This document shows positions 5,914 to 14,381 of a stretch of 20,493 nucleotides of DNA, piece by piece (the stretch's first letter is position 1; each line of letters opens with the position of its first letter). Source of the DNA: an uncultured Collinsella sp. GTDB taxonomy: Bacteria; Actinomycetota; Coriobacteriia; Coriobacteriales; Coriobacteriaceae. The notes below the pieces were generated by a model, which was not told the origin of the DNA, ran no database searches, and was given only the letters and a program-made list of their open reading frames with translations. A program made the position numbers and the translations under genes. The stretch covers positions 1 to 20,493 of the forward strand of contig CAKUGH010000026.1 in the NCBI GenBank assembly GCA_934654605.1. The letters run 5' to 3'.

Positions 5914-8091
5914 CTAGGGAAGGAGCTTCATGGCGGCGTCGTGGGCGGTGTGCTCGTAGGTGTCGTCGAGGGGTTTGAGCGGCAGCAGAGCCATGGCCTG
6001 GGCATCGCCGCGGCGCTCGAGGGCGCGGGCAATCAGCCAGTCGGCGAGTTCGGGATTCTTGGGTAGCGCCGGTCCGTGCAGGTACGTGCCGATGACGCCC
6101 TTGTAGATCAGACCCTCAAAGCCATCGTCGCCGTTGTTGCCGGTGCCCGTGACGATGGACGTTCCGAGCGGCGTGGCATCGGCATCCAGAAGCGTGCGGC
6201 CGCCGTGGTTCTCGAATCCCACGAAGGGCTCGGGCGCCAGGTCGGTCTTGACGGCGACGTTACCAATCAGGCGGTCGGAGCCACGCACGGTCTCGGCGGC
6301 AATGACGCCCAGGCCTTCGATGCGGTCTTCGCCCATATAGTACGAGCGGCCGAGCAGCTGGTAGCTGCCGCAGATGGCGAGCAGCGAGCCGCCGTCCTCA
6401 ACGTAGGCCGCGACCTTATCCTTCTGGGCGAGCAGCTCGTGTGCCACGGCCAGCTGATCGCGGTCGGCGCCACCGCCCATCATGACGATATCGGCATCGG
6501 TAAGATCGAGCGTCTCGCCCATGCGGACCTCGTCCACGCGCACGGGAATGCCACGCCAGGCGCAACGGCGCTCGAGCGCGATGACGTTGCCGCCATCGCC
6601 GTACAGATTGAGGGCGTCGGGATACAGATAGACGATGCGCAACGGGCGCGAAAGCTCGACCGGCGCGACATCGGTGGGGACAGCATTGCCATCGGCGCAT
6701 GCCACGGCGCGGGTGGCAACCGTGCCCGCATCGGCGCCCTTCAGCCCGTCGAGTTCCTTGACTAGCGGCGGGAAGGCCGTGTAATTGGCGACGGCGTAGA
6801 AGGTGTCGCCGGCGGCCTCGTCTGCCACGGCGCCAATTGCCTGCGCGACATCCGAAATAATGGTGGCGTCGATGCCAGCGTACTTGAGGCGCACCTGCAT
6901 GTCGTGTGCGCGTGTGCCGCCGGCAAAGGCAACGAGCCCCGGCGTGTCGGCGATGCGTTCAAAGTCGACGTCGTAGATCCACGAAACATCGTGGCCATCG
7001 GCATCGTTGTCATTAAGGAAGAAAGCGCAGAGCCTGCCGCCAGCTGTCTTAATAGACTGGATCTGGCGGTCGAAGCCCACGGGGTTCTTGGCCAGGTTGG
7101 CCTCGACGGCGCGGCCGGCAATATCCCAGCGACCCATGCGACCGCCCGCGGGCACATAAGCGTCAAGTGTGGGCTGCAGGTGGGTCGCTTCGACGCCCAG
7201 CTCGTGCGCGGCAAAGAAGGCGGCGGCAACGTTGTAAACCATGTAGAGACCGTTGTAACGCGTGATGATGTGCGCGGCGGCCGCGTTGGGCTCAGCCCCA
7301 AAGACCAGGTCAAAGCCGTAGCCGTCGCAGCCGAGCTCCACGCCCGTCACGCGACGGAGCAGCGCGGGACGACTCCAACCGCACGAAGGACAATGATAGG
7401 CGCCAAGCTGTCCGTACTGCACGTAGTCGTACTCCAACGGGGCGTTGCACTGCGAGCAAAAGCGCGAGTCGCTAATGCGGTCAGACTCGGTGTTGGTGGC
7501 GCCATCGATGCCAAAGGCAATACTCGCGTTGGGAATGCGCGCGGCGATCGAGGCGCACAGCGGGTCATCGGCGTTATAGATGAGCATCGTTGTCGGCGAG
7601 AGTTCCAGCGCATGGGCGATGACGTCCTGAGTATGGTCGATCTCGCCGTAGCGGTCCAACTGGTCGCGGAACAGGTTGAGCAGCACAAAGTACGTTGGTT
7701 TGAGCTTGGGCAGAACGCGTACGGTGTAGAGCTCGTCGCACTCAAAGACGCCCACGCGCTTGCCGCTGCCGGCGCGCTTAAGTCCGCTGCGTGCCTCGAG
7801 CAGCGCACCCACCACGCCCGGCTCCATATTGTTGCCGGCGCGGTTGCACACCACGGTGGCACCGCTGGCGGCAACGGCGTCGGCGATCAGGTTGGAGGTC
7901 GTGGTCTTGCCGTTGGTGCCGGTGATCACCACGCTGCGGTCGACGAGGCCCGCGAGGTCGCTCAGCAGCTCGGGGTTAATCTTCATAGCGATGCGGCCGG
8001 GAAGCACGCCGCCCTGGCGCTTAAGGACGGAGCGCAGCCCCCAGCGAGCGATATCGCTCGAGGTGCAGGCGAGAGATGAGCGGAGGTTCAT
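5914..8091 (-). CDS. Fused MurT-GatD lipid II isoglutaminyl synthase
   Basis: A 725-residue protein joining two normally separate subunits that amidate the alpha-carboxyl of D-glutamate in lipid II. The N-terminal MurT part (about 1-450) has the Mur ligase ATP loop GTNGKTTTS (58-66), YNADDP (172-177), a four-cysteine zinc ribbon (C212, C215, C234, C237) and NDNDADGHDVSWIYD (360-374). A linker near 455-482 leads to the GatD glutamine amidotransferase part (about 483-725), with catalytic C574 in LLAICGSYQLLG and H672 in TYLHGPALPKNP. The summed lengths match the separate proteins (about 440 and 240), and no stop or frameshift is seen at the join. The ATG follows TTAGGAA by several bases. The gene ends a minus-strand unit, 45 bp after the upstream gene. 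The cytoplasmic product acts at the membrane face on lipid II. Confidence 0.93.
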   Translation of the reverse strand: MNLRSSLACTSSDIARWGLRSVLKRQGGVLPGRIAMKINPELLSDLAGLVDRSVVITGTNGKTTTSNLIADAVAASGATVVCNRAGNNMEPGVVGALLEARSGLKRAGSGKRVGVFECDELYTVRVLPKLKPTYFVLLNLFRDQLDRYGEIDHTQDVIAHALELSPTTMLIYNADDPLCASIAARIPNASIAFGIDGATNTESDRISDSRFCSQCNAPLEYDYVQYGQLGAYHCPSCGWSRPALLRRVTGVELGCDGYGFDLVFGAEPNAAAAHIITRYNGLYMVYNVAAAFFAAHELGVEATHLQPTLDAYVPAGGRMGRWDIAGRAVEANLAKNPVGFDRQIQSIKTAGGRLCAFFLNDNDADGHDVSWIYDVDFERIADTPGLVAFAGGTRAHDMQVRLKYAGIDATIISDVAQAIGAVADEAAGDTFYAVANYTAFPPLVKELDGLKGADAGTVATRAVACADGNAVPTDVAPVELSRPLRIVYLYPDALNLYGDGGNVIALERRCAWRGIPVRVDEVRMGETLDLTDADIVMMGGGADRDQLAVAHELLAQKDKVAAYVEDGGSLLAICGSYQLLGRSYYMGEDRIEGLGVIAAETVRGSDRLIGNVAVKTDLAPEPFVGFENHGGRTLLDADATPLGTSIVTGTGNNGDDGFEGLIYKGVIGTYLHGPALPKNPELADWLIARALERRGDAQAMALLPLKPLDDTYEHTAHDAAMKLLP

Positions 8092-8136
8092 AAAACCGTT
8101 CCTAACGTTAATGACATGGTCGGGGCGAGCGCGTCG

Positions 8137-9180
8137 CTAAAAGCCGTAGCGGCGCGCAAATTCCTGGGCAAGCTGCGAAACGTCTTCGCAGACGTTGGCC
8201 CAGGGGGCAAAGTCGGGGGTGTCAGAGATGATGCCGTCGGCTTCCCAAACCGCCTGATGCGAAAGGTCCCAAGGGTCGCGCGGCTCGGGGCGGCAGGGAA
8301 GATACGGCGTCTGGTACACCGGGTTCAGCAAAAAGAACGCGCCGCCTTCGCAGCGGTTTGCGAACTCGCGCAGTGCGCGCGCCGCCGGGCGCATCTTGTT
8401 CGTTTTGAACAACAGAATCGTGCGGGCGAGCAGGTACCAGGGGGAGTTCTCGAGCGCATCGGCTCCCATCTGCTCCTCGAGCTGGTGGGCCAGGGCAAAA
8501 AAGCCGTCCTGGTCTTCCAAGCGGGCGAGGGCAAGCAGCACGGTACCGGCGGCTCGGGTGGGATAGCCCTCTGCCTTAAGAACGCGGCGGGCATAGTTGG
8601 CGGCGGCGCGGTAGCGGGCGCTTGCCATACATAGCTGCGAGATGGCTTCGAGTGTGTGGAGCCACCCGATAAGGGCCGGCTCGCTCACGGTAAGATCGGC
8701 TGCCGTGACGCCGTCTGCCAGCACGTTGTTGGCCCAGTAATGCGGGGCCTCCATGTCAAATCCAGGCACGCTTTGCTGCAGGTAATCGGCCGTGCTCGCT
8801 TCGAGCTTCATCAGGTCGCCCAGGCACGCATCGACCGGCGTGTCCGCCAAAATGATGGCGAGCAGCTGGGCGTCGACGGCCAGCGCATCGACGCGAACGA
8901 TCTTGAGCAGCTCATCGCGCATGTCGTCGAACAGGCGATTGCGCGTCTGCTCGAACTCCTCGTCGCTGCCCATGTCCTCGATACGGCGAAGCTCATCGAG
9001 CAAATGACGATGAACGCCGGCATAGGACAGCAACGCTTGGGCATGCTCGGTCTGCGCATACTTTTGAGGGTTTGCGCTTATGTCAGTATGGACAAGCTCG
9101 CGTGCTGCATCGGTGAGCTCGGGGTGCGATGCCAAGTAGGTGCGCTCCAGGTAGGCAGGGATGTAGACGCTCGGATCCAT
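8137..9180 (-). CDS. TPR-like helical repeat protein 2, function unknown
   Basis: A 347-residue acidic protein, predicted cytoplasmic, with no signal peptide or membrane segment. It is rich in alanine, leucine and aromatic residues with repeated helix pairs of TPR character, for example around 180-222 and NSPWYLLARTIL (245-256), followed by RCEGGAFFLLNPVYQ (276-290). I do not recognise a named family. It resembles the preceding gene product in the blocks G-x3-T-x2-LA-x-A-x-LE and PW-x-L-x-A, suggesting an old duplication. Its ATG overlaps the stop of that gene (TAATG), and murT-gatD follows after 45 bp, so the three are probably one transcript. A scaffold or regulator for cell-wall amidation is a guess from context only. 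Confidence 0.8.
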   Translation of the reverse strand: MDPSVYIPAYLERTYLASHPELTDAARELVHTDISANPQKYAQTEHAQALLSYAGVHRHLLDELRRIEDMGSDEEFEQTRNRLFDDMRDELLKIVRVDALAVDAQLLAIILADTPVDACLGDLMKLEASTADYLQQSVPGFDMEAPHYWANNVLADGVTAADLTVSEPALIGWLHTLEAISQLCMASARYRAAANYARRVLKAEGYPTRAAGTVLLALARLEDQDGFFALAHQLEEQMGADALENSPWYLLARTILLFKTNKMRPAARALREFANRCEGGAFFLLNPVYQTPYLPCRPEPRDPWDLSHQAVWEADGIISDTPDFAPWANVCEDVSQLAQEFARRYGF

Positions 9181-10256
9181 TAGAGGTCCCCTCCCTTAAA
9201 CGGCAGGCCCTGCTCGGCCGCGCGCAGGATACGCTCGTCGATCTGGGAGCGCACGATGTCGTTGGTGGCGACCCAGGCGGCAAAGCTGGCGTTGTCGGGG
9301 GCGCCCAGGCCCTCCTGCAGCACCGGCGTCGCCTCGGACAGGGCAAGAACGAGCTCGTCGGTGGAGCCTGCACCCACGTTGACGCGGGCATAGATGCCAT
9401 CGGGAAACTCAGTTTGGAAGTAGAGCGCCTCGGCCGCGTGCGGGCACGAGCGCGTCAGGATGCGCAGGTAATGCTCGGCACCCTCGTAGTCCAGCTCGCG
9501 CCAGGCAGCGCTCATCAGCGCGATGAGCGTCCACGGGTCCAAGTCGCGTTCTGCATCCTTGGGACGACGGCGCAGCGGCGTGTTGGCGAGATAGGGGACG
9601 GAGTGGGCAGAGCGAAAGCGCTTGAGCTCCTCAGCGGGGTATTCGAGCTTTGCCATGGCGAGCATTGCGGTGTGGCGGACGCCGGCAGGATCGTTGGGGG
9701 CAAAGTCGAGGCTGCGGTTTGCGGCTTCGAGCGACATGCGGTAGTGGCCGCTAATGAGCGCGCGCGATGCCAAGGCGGCAAGCCAGCGCAGATAGGGACG
9801 GCGGGTCAGGTCGCCTGCGGCCTCGCGCTCGTAGGGGTCCTGCGCCGAGGCAATCTTGAGCGCCAGATCGTGCTCCACCTCGTCGCACTTGGACACCAGA
9901 TACTGCACGTATTCCTCGTTGGATTCGGCGGTGAGCGCCGTCAGCATGCGCTGGGCATCCCAGTTAGCCGGATCGAGCGCGGCTGCCTCGCGGAGCATGT
10001 TCTCGGCTGCGGCTTCTTCTTGCTCTGCCTGGGCGTCGTCGGGGATAAAGGGGATGCGGTAGTCGACAGCCTCGACCACCTTGGCAATGAGGTGCCCGGC
10101 GCGGTCGCGGTCGTGCACGATGAGCGGCGCGGGGTCGCGGGTGAATTGCTCCATCAGACGCTCGACGGCGGGGCCGTCGGTGAGCGGGATATTGTCGCGG
10201 CGCAAGGCCTCAAGAACGAGGCGATGGCAATCCTCTTGAATGGGGTCGAATGCCAT
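9180..10256 (-). CDS. TPR-like helical repeat protein 1, function unknown
   Basis: A 358-residue protein, predicted cytoplasmic, largely helical. A glutamate- and alanine-rich stretch at 73-94 leads into TPR-like repeats (about 85-290), including DPWTLIALMSAAWRELDYEGAEHYLRIL at 240-267 (shown in two parts: DPWTLIALMSAAWREL and DYEGAEHYLRIL). No catalytic motif is seen. The frame is open to 10286, but the start at 10256 is chosen because AAAGGAGG lies just upstream; the longer form would encode that ribosome binding site. It is the first gene of the minus-strand unit ending in murT-gatD and is joined to the next gene by TAATG. The promoter must lie in 10257-10757. Confidence 0.8.
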   Translation of the reverse strand: MAFDPIQEDCHRLVLEALRRDNIPLTDGPAVERLMEQFTRDPAPLIVHDRDRAGHLIAKVVEAVDYRIPFIPDDAQAEQEEAAAENMLREAAALDPANWDAQRMLTALTAESNEEYVQYLVSKCDEVEHDLALKIASAQDPYEREAAGDLTRRPYLRWLAALASRALISGHYRMSLEAANRSLDFAPNDPAGVRHTAMLAMAKLEYPAEELKRFRSAHSVPYLANTPLRRRPKDAERDLDPWTLIALMSAAWRELDYEGAEHYLRILTRSCPHAAEALYFQTEFPDGIYARVNVGAGSTDELVLALSEATPVLQEGLGAPDNASFAAWVATNDIVRSQIDERILRAAEQGLPFKGGDL

Positions 10257-10757
10257 GGGGCCTCCTTTGCTGCGGTTAGGGTTCAAATGTCTCTATATAA
10301 GGTTCTAGTTTACCCGCATGTGGCACACCGGGGGTGCCGCACTTGGACTTGCACCTTTGCACCACGAAGACGGATGTCGCACAAATGTCGGCACCTTGGA
10401 CGACCGAGTGGTATCACGGTGCCGCAAACGGTCGATATTTGGCGGCGAACGGTGCATATTTTGGAGGGGCACCGTCCTGCCCGGGATATGTAGTCAACCT
10501 TGATAAAACGTTTGCCCAGCTTGGGGGTATGGATGCCACACAAGGGTCTTCGGGGATAGAAAAAACGTTTCATCATTGGCGGCTTTAGGTGAATAACTGA
10601 CCAACCAGAACGGTAAAATAATGCACGTCCGAGCGTTGAGACGTTTAGACATCGCGTATCGCCATCGCCGGCGACGCGCAAACACGGTCCTAACGGAGCC
10701 AATCGGGTGCTCCGTTATATACACAAGTCTAAGAGGGGCTTGTTTAGGAGGCACAGT
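10257..10757. promoter_or_regulatory. Divergent non-coding region between TPR/MurT unit and alcohol dehydrogenase
   Basis: About 500 bp without a convincing gene. It holds several candidate control elements. ACGGTGCC (10416-10423) / GGCACCGT (10468-10475) is a perfect inverted repeat. Inside it lie two direct copies of AACGGT-x2-ATATTTGG-x-GG type, at 10427-10445 and 10448-10467. AAACGTTT, the core of many LacI-family operators, occurs at 10506-10513 and 10564-10571. TAACGGAGC (10691-10699) / GCTCCGTTA (10709-10717) forms a 9-bp stem 41 bases before the dehydrogenase start. A possible -10 box TAAAAT is at 10615-10620, without a good -35 partner. Confidence 0.5.
10691..10717 (+). promoter_or_regulatory. 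Leader hairpin or operator before the alcohol dehydrogenase
   Basis: TAACGGAGC and GCTCCGTTA are perfect 9-bp arms around 9 bases. There is no following T-run, so a simple terminator is unlikely. It ends 24 bases before the AGGAGG ribosome binding site at 10746-10751. Confidence 0.5.
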
Positions 10758-11981
10758 ATGGGACGTTTTACCAATCCTCGCGATCTGTACTTTGGTGAGG
10801 GCGCTCGTCACGAGGTGAAGAACCTCAAGGGCAAGAAGGCCATCATCGTTTCTGGCGGCAGCTCTATGCGCCGCGGCGGGTTCCTGCAGGACGTTGAGGC
10901 CGACCTCAAAGAGAGCGGCTTCGAGGTCAAGCTGTTCGAGGGCGTCGAGTCCGATCCGTCCATCGAGACGGTCATGAAGGGCGCCGAGGCCATGCGCGAG
11001 TTCGAGCCCGACTGGATTATCGCCATCGGCGGCGGCTCGCCCATCGATGCCGCTAAGGCCATGTGGGTCTTCTACGAGTATCCCGAGGAGTCCTTCGATA
11101 ACATCATCCAGCCGTTCAGCTTCCCTGAGCTGCGTCAGAAGGCTCACTTCTGCGCCATCTCCTCTACCTCCGGTACCGCTACCGAGGTCACTGCCTTCTC
11201 CGTCATCACCGACTACGCTAAGGGCATCAAGTACCCGCTGGCCGACTTCAACATCACCCCTGATGTCGCCATCGTCGACCCCGAGCTCACCTACACCATG
11301 CCCGCCAAGCTGTGCGCTCACACCGGCATGGATGCTCTGACCCACTGCATGGAGGCCTACGTTTCTACCTTTGCCTCTATGTTCACCGACGCCAACGCTC
11401 TGCACGGCATCCGCGAGATCGTCGAGTGGCTGCCCAAGTCCTATGCTGGCGACCATGAGGCCCGTCAGCACATGCATGAGGCTCAGTGCATCGCCGGTAT
11501 CGCCTTCTCCTCGGGCCTGCTCGGCATCGTTCACTCCATGGCTCACAAGACCGGTGCTGCCTTTGAGAACGGCCACATCATCCACGGTGCTGCTAACGCC
11601 ATGTACCTGGGCAAGGTCATCCAGTGGAACTCCAAGGACCCGCGTGCTGCCGAGCGTTACGCTTACGTGGCCAAGGAGATTCTGCACCTTCCCGGCGAGA
11701 CCAACGAGGAGCTCATCGCTGCGCTCGTCCAGAAGATCCGCGACCTCAACGACCAGCTCAACATTCCGCAGTCCATCAAGGATTACGCAAATGGTGGCGT
11801 GAAGGTCGACGCCGAGAACCCGCAGATGGTTTCCGAGGAGGAGTTCCTCGCCAAGCTGCCCGAGATCGCCGCGAACGCCGAGCAGGACGCCTGCACGCCG
11901 GAGAACCCGCGTGAGACCAAGGCTGCCGACTTCGAGAAGATCCTCAAGGCCTGCTACTACGACACCGACATCGATTTCTAA
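10758..11981 (+). CDS. Iron-containing alcohol dehydrogenase
   Basis: A 407-residue group III (iron-dependent) alcohol dehydrogenase, reducing aldehydes to alcohols or the reverse with NAD(P)H. The nucleotide-binding motif is GGGSPIDAAK (91-100), followed by SSTSGTATEVT (135-145). Expected metal ligands are D192 and H196 in MDALTH, H259 in HSMAH, and H276 in HIIHG; H263 is the conserved further histidine. The C-terminal DACTPENPR resembles the dehydrogenase half of AdhE, but no aldehyde dehydrogenase domain is present. The start is supported by AGGAGG 6 bases upstream. Codon choice is strongly biased, suggesting high expression. It has its own terminator, so it is monocistronic. Substrate is uncertain (ethanol, butanol or a diol-derived aldehyde). 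Confidence 0.93.
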   Translation: MGRFTNPRDLYFGEGARHEVKNLKGKKAIIVSGGSSMRRGGFLQDVEADLKESGFEVKLFEGVESDPSIETVMKGAEAMREFEPDWIIAIGGGSPIDAAKAMWVFYEYPEESFDNIIQPFSFPELRQKAHFCAISSTSGTATEVTAFSVITDYAKGIKYPLADFNITPDVAIVDPELTYTMPAKLCAHTGMDALTHCMEAYVSTFASMFTDANALHGIREIVEWLPKSYAGDHEARQHMHEAQCIAGIAFSSGLLGIVHSMAHKTGAAFENGHIIHGAANAMYLGKVIQWNSKDPRAAERYAYVAKEILHLPGETNEELIAALVQKIRDLNDQLNIPQSIKDYANGGVKVDAENPQMVSEEEFLAKLPEIAANAEQDACTPENPRETKAADFEKILKACYYDTDIDF

Positions 11982-12002
11982 TCGACTCTTGTTATCGTAA
12001 CG

Positions 12003-12042
12003 AGGGGCTCCGCACGTATCCGTACGGAGCCCCTTTCTTTTT
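12003..12042 (+). terminator. Intrinsic terminator of the alcohol dehydrogenase gene
   Basis: GGGGCTCCG (12004-12012) pairs perfectly with CGGAGCCCC (12025-12033), followed by TTTCTTTTT. It separates this gene from the glycerol dehydrogenase that starts 25 bases later. Confidence 0.92.
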
Positions 12043-12066
12043 ACTTATATAGAGAATGGGATAAAA

Positions 12067-13167
12067 ATGGCTGCAATCTTCAATAGCCCCAGCAAGTACA
12101 TCCAGGGTCCGGATGAGCTGGCCAAGCTCGGCTCTTATGTCGAGCCGCTCGGCGCTAAGGCCCTCGTCATCGTGACGCCTTCGGGCAAGAAGCGCGTCGG
12201 TGCCAAGATCGAGGGCGGCTTTGCCGAGGCTAAGGCTGAGCTGTTGTTTGAGGACTTTAACGGCGAGTGCTCCAAGGGCGAGGTCGATCGTCTGGTTGCG
12301 CTCGCTCGCGGCAACGGCTGCGACATCATCGTCGGCGTCGGTGGCGGCAAGATCCTCGACACCGCCAAGGCCGTTGCCTACTACCTGGAGTCCCCGGTTA
12401 TCATCTGCCCCACCATCGCTTCGACCGATGCTCCGTGCTCCGCTCTATCGGTGCTCTACACCGATGATGGCCAGTTTGATAAGTATCTGTTCCTCAAGGC
12501 GAACCCCAACATTGTCCTTATGGATACGACGGTTATCGCGGCAAGCCCGGTGCGCCTGACGGTCGCTGGCATGGGCGATGCGCTTGCAACCTACTTTGAG
12601 GCCCAGGCGACGCACGATGCCGACGGTGGCACCTGCGCCGGCGGCAAGGGCGGCATGGCTGGCCTGGCGCTCGCCAAGCTTTGCTACGAGACGCTCATGG
12701 CCGATGGCGTGAAGGCCAAGGTCGCGCTGGAGAAGGGCGCGCTGACGCCTGCCGTCGAGCACATCATCGAGGCCAACACGCTGCTCTCCGGCATTGGCTT
12801 TGAGAGCTCTGGCCTCGCTGCCGCTCATGCCATCCACAACGGCCTGACGATGCTGCCCGAGTGCCACAGCATGTATCACGGCGAGAAAGTCGCCTTTGGT
12901 ACCATCGTCCAGCTGGTGCTCGAGGATGCCCCGACTGAGAAACTCGAGGAAGTCTTGGGCTTCTGCATTGAGCTGGGCCTACCGGTCACGATGGAGGAGC
13001 TTGGAGTTGCCGAGCTTACGCGCAAGCAGGCCATGGTCGTTGCCGAGGCCGCCTGTGCGCCCGAGGACACCATGTGCAACATGCCGTTTGAGGTGACGCC
13101 CGAGATGGTCGCAAACGCCATTCTGGGCGCCGATGCGCTGGGCCACTACTACCTCATGGATGAGTAA
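12067..13167 (+). CDS. gldA: Glycerol dehydrogenase
   Basis: A 366-residue NAD-dependent, metal-dependent glycerol dehydrogenase, oxidising glycerol to dihydroxyacetone. Key positions coincide with those of well-studied GldA: GGGK at 92-95 binds NAD, D121 in STDAPCSALSV contacts substrate, and metal ligands are D171 in GMGDALATYFEA, H254 in AAAHAIHNG and H271 in YHGEKVAFG. Length is normal for the family. The ribosome binding site is weak (AGAATGGG before ATAAAA). It is flanked by terminators, yet only 25 bases follow the upstream one, so its promoter must overlap that terminator or some transcription reads through. A paralogue follows at 13314. Confidence 0.94.
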   Translation: MAAIFNSPSKYIQGPDELAKLGSYVEPLGAKALVIVTPSGKKRVGAKIEGGFAEAKAELLFEDFNGECSKGEVDRLVALARGNGCDIIVGVGGGKILDTAKAVAYYLESPVIICPTIASTDAPCSALSVLYTDDGQFDKYLFLKANPNIVLMDTTVIAASPVRLTVAGMGDALATYFEAQATHDADGGTCAGGKGGMAGLALAKLCYETLMADGVKAKVALEKGALTPAVEHIIEANTLLSGIGFESSGLAAAHAIHNGLTMLPECHSMYHGEKVAFGTIVQLVLEDAPTEKLEEVLGFCIELGLPVTMEELGVAELTRKQAMVVAEAACAPEDTMCNMPFEVTPEMVANAILGADALGHYYLMDE

Positions 13168-13181
13168 ATCAAGCTAAGGGA

Positions 13182-13215
13182 GGGGCAAAGCCAGCAGATG
13201 GCTTTGCCCTTTTTG
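13182..13215 (+). terminator. Intrinsic terminator of gldA
   Basis: GGGCAAAGCC (13183-13192) pairs perfectly with GGCTTTGCCC (13200-13209), followed by a T-run at 13210-13214. Confidence 0.92.
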
Positions 13216-13251
13216 CTATGGTTCAAAGTAGCCTGACCCCAATGCACTAGG

Positions 13252-13284
13252 TTGGTGCAAGGGGGACAGGTTAGTTTGCACCAA
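13252..13284. repeat. REP-like hairpin with GGGGACAGG loop
   Basis: TTGGTGCAA (13252-13260) and TTGCACCAA (13276-13284) form a 9-bp stem around a 15-base loop containing GGGGACAGG. There is no T-run, so it is not an intrinsic terminator. The loop motif is shared with the hairpin at 5877-5909 although the stems differ. It lies about 30 bases before the second glycerol dehydrogenase gene and would be in its leader if the promoter is upstream. Confidence 0.65.
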
Positions 13285-13313
13285 TTGTTGTTGATGAAAG
13301 GGCGGGGTCTCGT

Positions 13314-14381
13314 ATGGCGCTTCCTATGGTTTACGGCGGTCCCGGACGATATGTTCAGGGACCGGGCGAGCTCTCGCGTCAGGGCAGGTATTTGTCGTGG
13401 TTGGGCTGCGCTGCCTATGTCTTGTTTGACCAAGGCACCGAGGATCGGCTGTGCAAGCAGATCGTCGATGGATTCCTAGACGATGGCATGAGTGAGCCGT
13501 TCTTTAAAATCTATAACGGTCCATGCACGGAGGCAGCTGTTATCGAAATGGCCAAGGAGGCCCAGGCCGAGTATTGCGACATGGTGGTCGGTATCGGCGG
13601 TGGCAAGATGCTCGACATCGCCAAAGCCGTTGCGCACTTTGCCGAACTTCCGCTGTGCGTGTGCCCCACGGCGGCATCGATGGACGGTCCGTGCAGCGCG
13701 ATTTCGGTGCTGTATCACGAAGATGGGTCGTTTGACTACTACCTGGCGCTTGCGAAGAACCCCGACCTGGTCGTGGTTGATACCGACGTGGTCGCCGCGG
13801 CACCGTTGCGCATGACGGTTGCCGGTATGGGCGATGCGTTGGCCACGTACTTCGAGGCGCGTTCGTGCGTTGCGGCGCGGGGCACGAACGAGCATGGCGG
13901 TACGCCGGGGCACTTGGCTTTGGTTGCAGCCCGCGCTTGCTACGACACGCTTATGGAGTGCGGTGCGGCTGCTAAGCGTGACCTCAAGAAGGGGCGCATG
14001 TCGCCAGCCGTTGAGCGTCTGATTGAGTGCAACATTCTGCTTTCGGGCGTTGGCTTTGAGAGCGGTGGCTTGGCGCTGGCGCATGCCATCGCCAACGGCC
14101 TGACGATTCTGCCCGAGTGTAAGGCCATGCACGGCGAGGCCGTGGCATTTGGTCTGGTAGTCCAGCTTCGCCTGGAGCGTGCGCCCGAGCTTGACCAGGT
14201 GCTCGAGTTTTGCCAGCGCGTCGGCCTACCGACGACGCTTGAGGGGCTGGGCCTTGGTGAGATCTCCGATGCCGACCTGCAGAGTGTTGCGGACGCAACT
14301 TTTAAGAACGAGCGCAATATGGCCAACGAGCAGGCCAAGGTGACCAAACAAAAGCTCGTGCAGCTCATGCGCGAGGCATAG
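13314..14381 (+). CDS. Glycerol dehydrogenase-like protein, divergent paralogue of gldA
   Basis: A 355-residue protein of the same family as the preceding gene. It keeps GGGK (95-98), the substrate aspartate D124 in SMDGPCSAISV, and metal ligands D174 in GMGDALATYFEA, H257 in LAHAIANG and H273 in MHGEAVAFG. It starts PMVYGGPGRYVQGPGEL, the usual GldA opening. It differs in the first third, in the substrate loop (MDG for TDA) and at the C-terminus. The start is supported by GGCGGGG upstream. Codon bias is weaker than in the two preceding dehydrogenases (more G- and T-ending codons), suggesting lower expression. The substrate could be glycerol or another small polyol; tandem duplication followed by divergence is likely. 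Confidence 0.9.
   Translation: MALPMVYGGPGRYVQGPGELSRQGRYLSWLGCAAYVLFDQGTEDRLCKQIVDGFLDDGMSEPFFKIYNGPCTEAAVIEMAKEAQAEYCDMVVGIGGGKMLDIAKAVAHFAELPLCVCPTAASMDGPCSAISVLYHEDGSFDYYLALAKNPDLVVVDTDVVAAAPLRMTVAGMGDALATYFEARSCVAARGTNEHGGTPGHLALVAARACYDTLMECGAAAKRDLKKGRMSPAVERLIECNILLSGVGFESGGLALAHAIANGLTILPECKAMHGEAVAFGLVVQLRLERAPELDQVLEFCQRVGLPTTLEGLGLGEISDADLQSVADATFKNERNMANEQAKVTKQKLVQLMREA

Noticed and set aside
6904..8079. Long plus-strand open frames across murT-gatD and the TPR genes (for example 6904-8079 and 9129-10493)
   Set aside because: No ribosome binding sites or family motifs; the minus-strand proteins account for the coding signal.
10310..10702. A 130-codon minus-strand open frame in the non-coding region
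   Set aside because: No ribosome binding site, biased composition rich in arginine, cysteine and proline, and it spans several inverted repeats.
12003..12066. A single operon of the alcohol dehydrogenase and gldA genes
   Set aside because: A perfect 9-bp GC-rich stem with a T-run lies directly between them, so simple cotranscription is unlikely, although read-through cannot be excluded.
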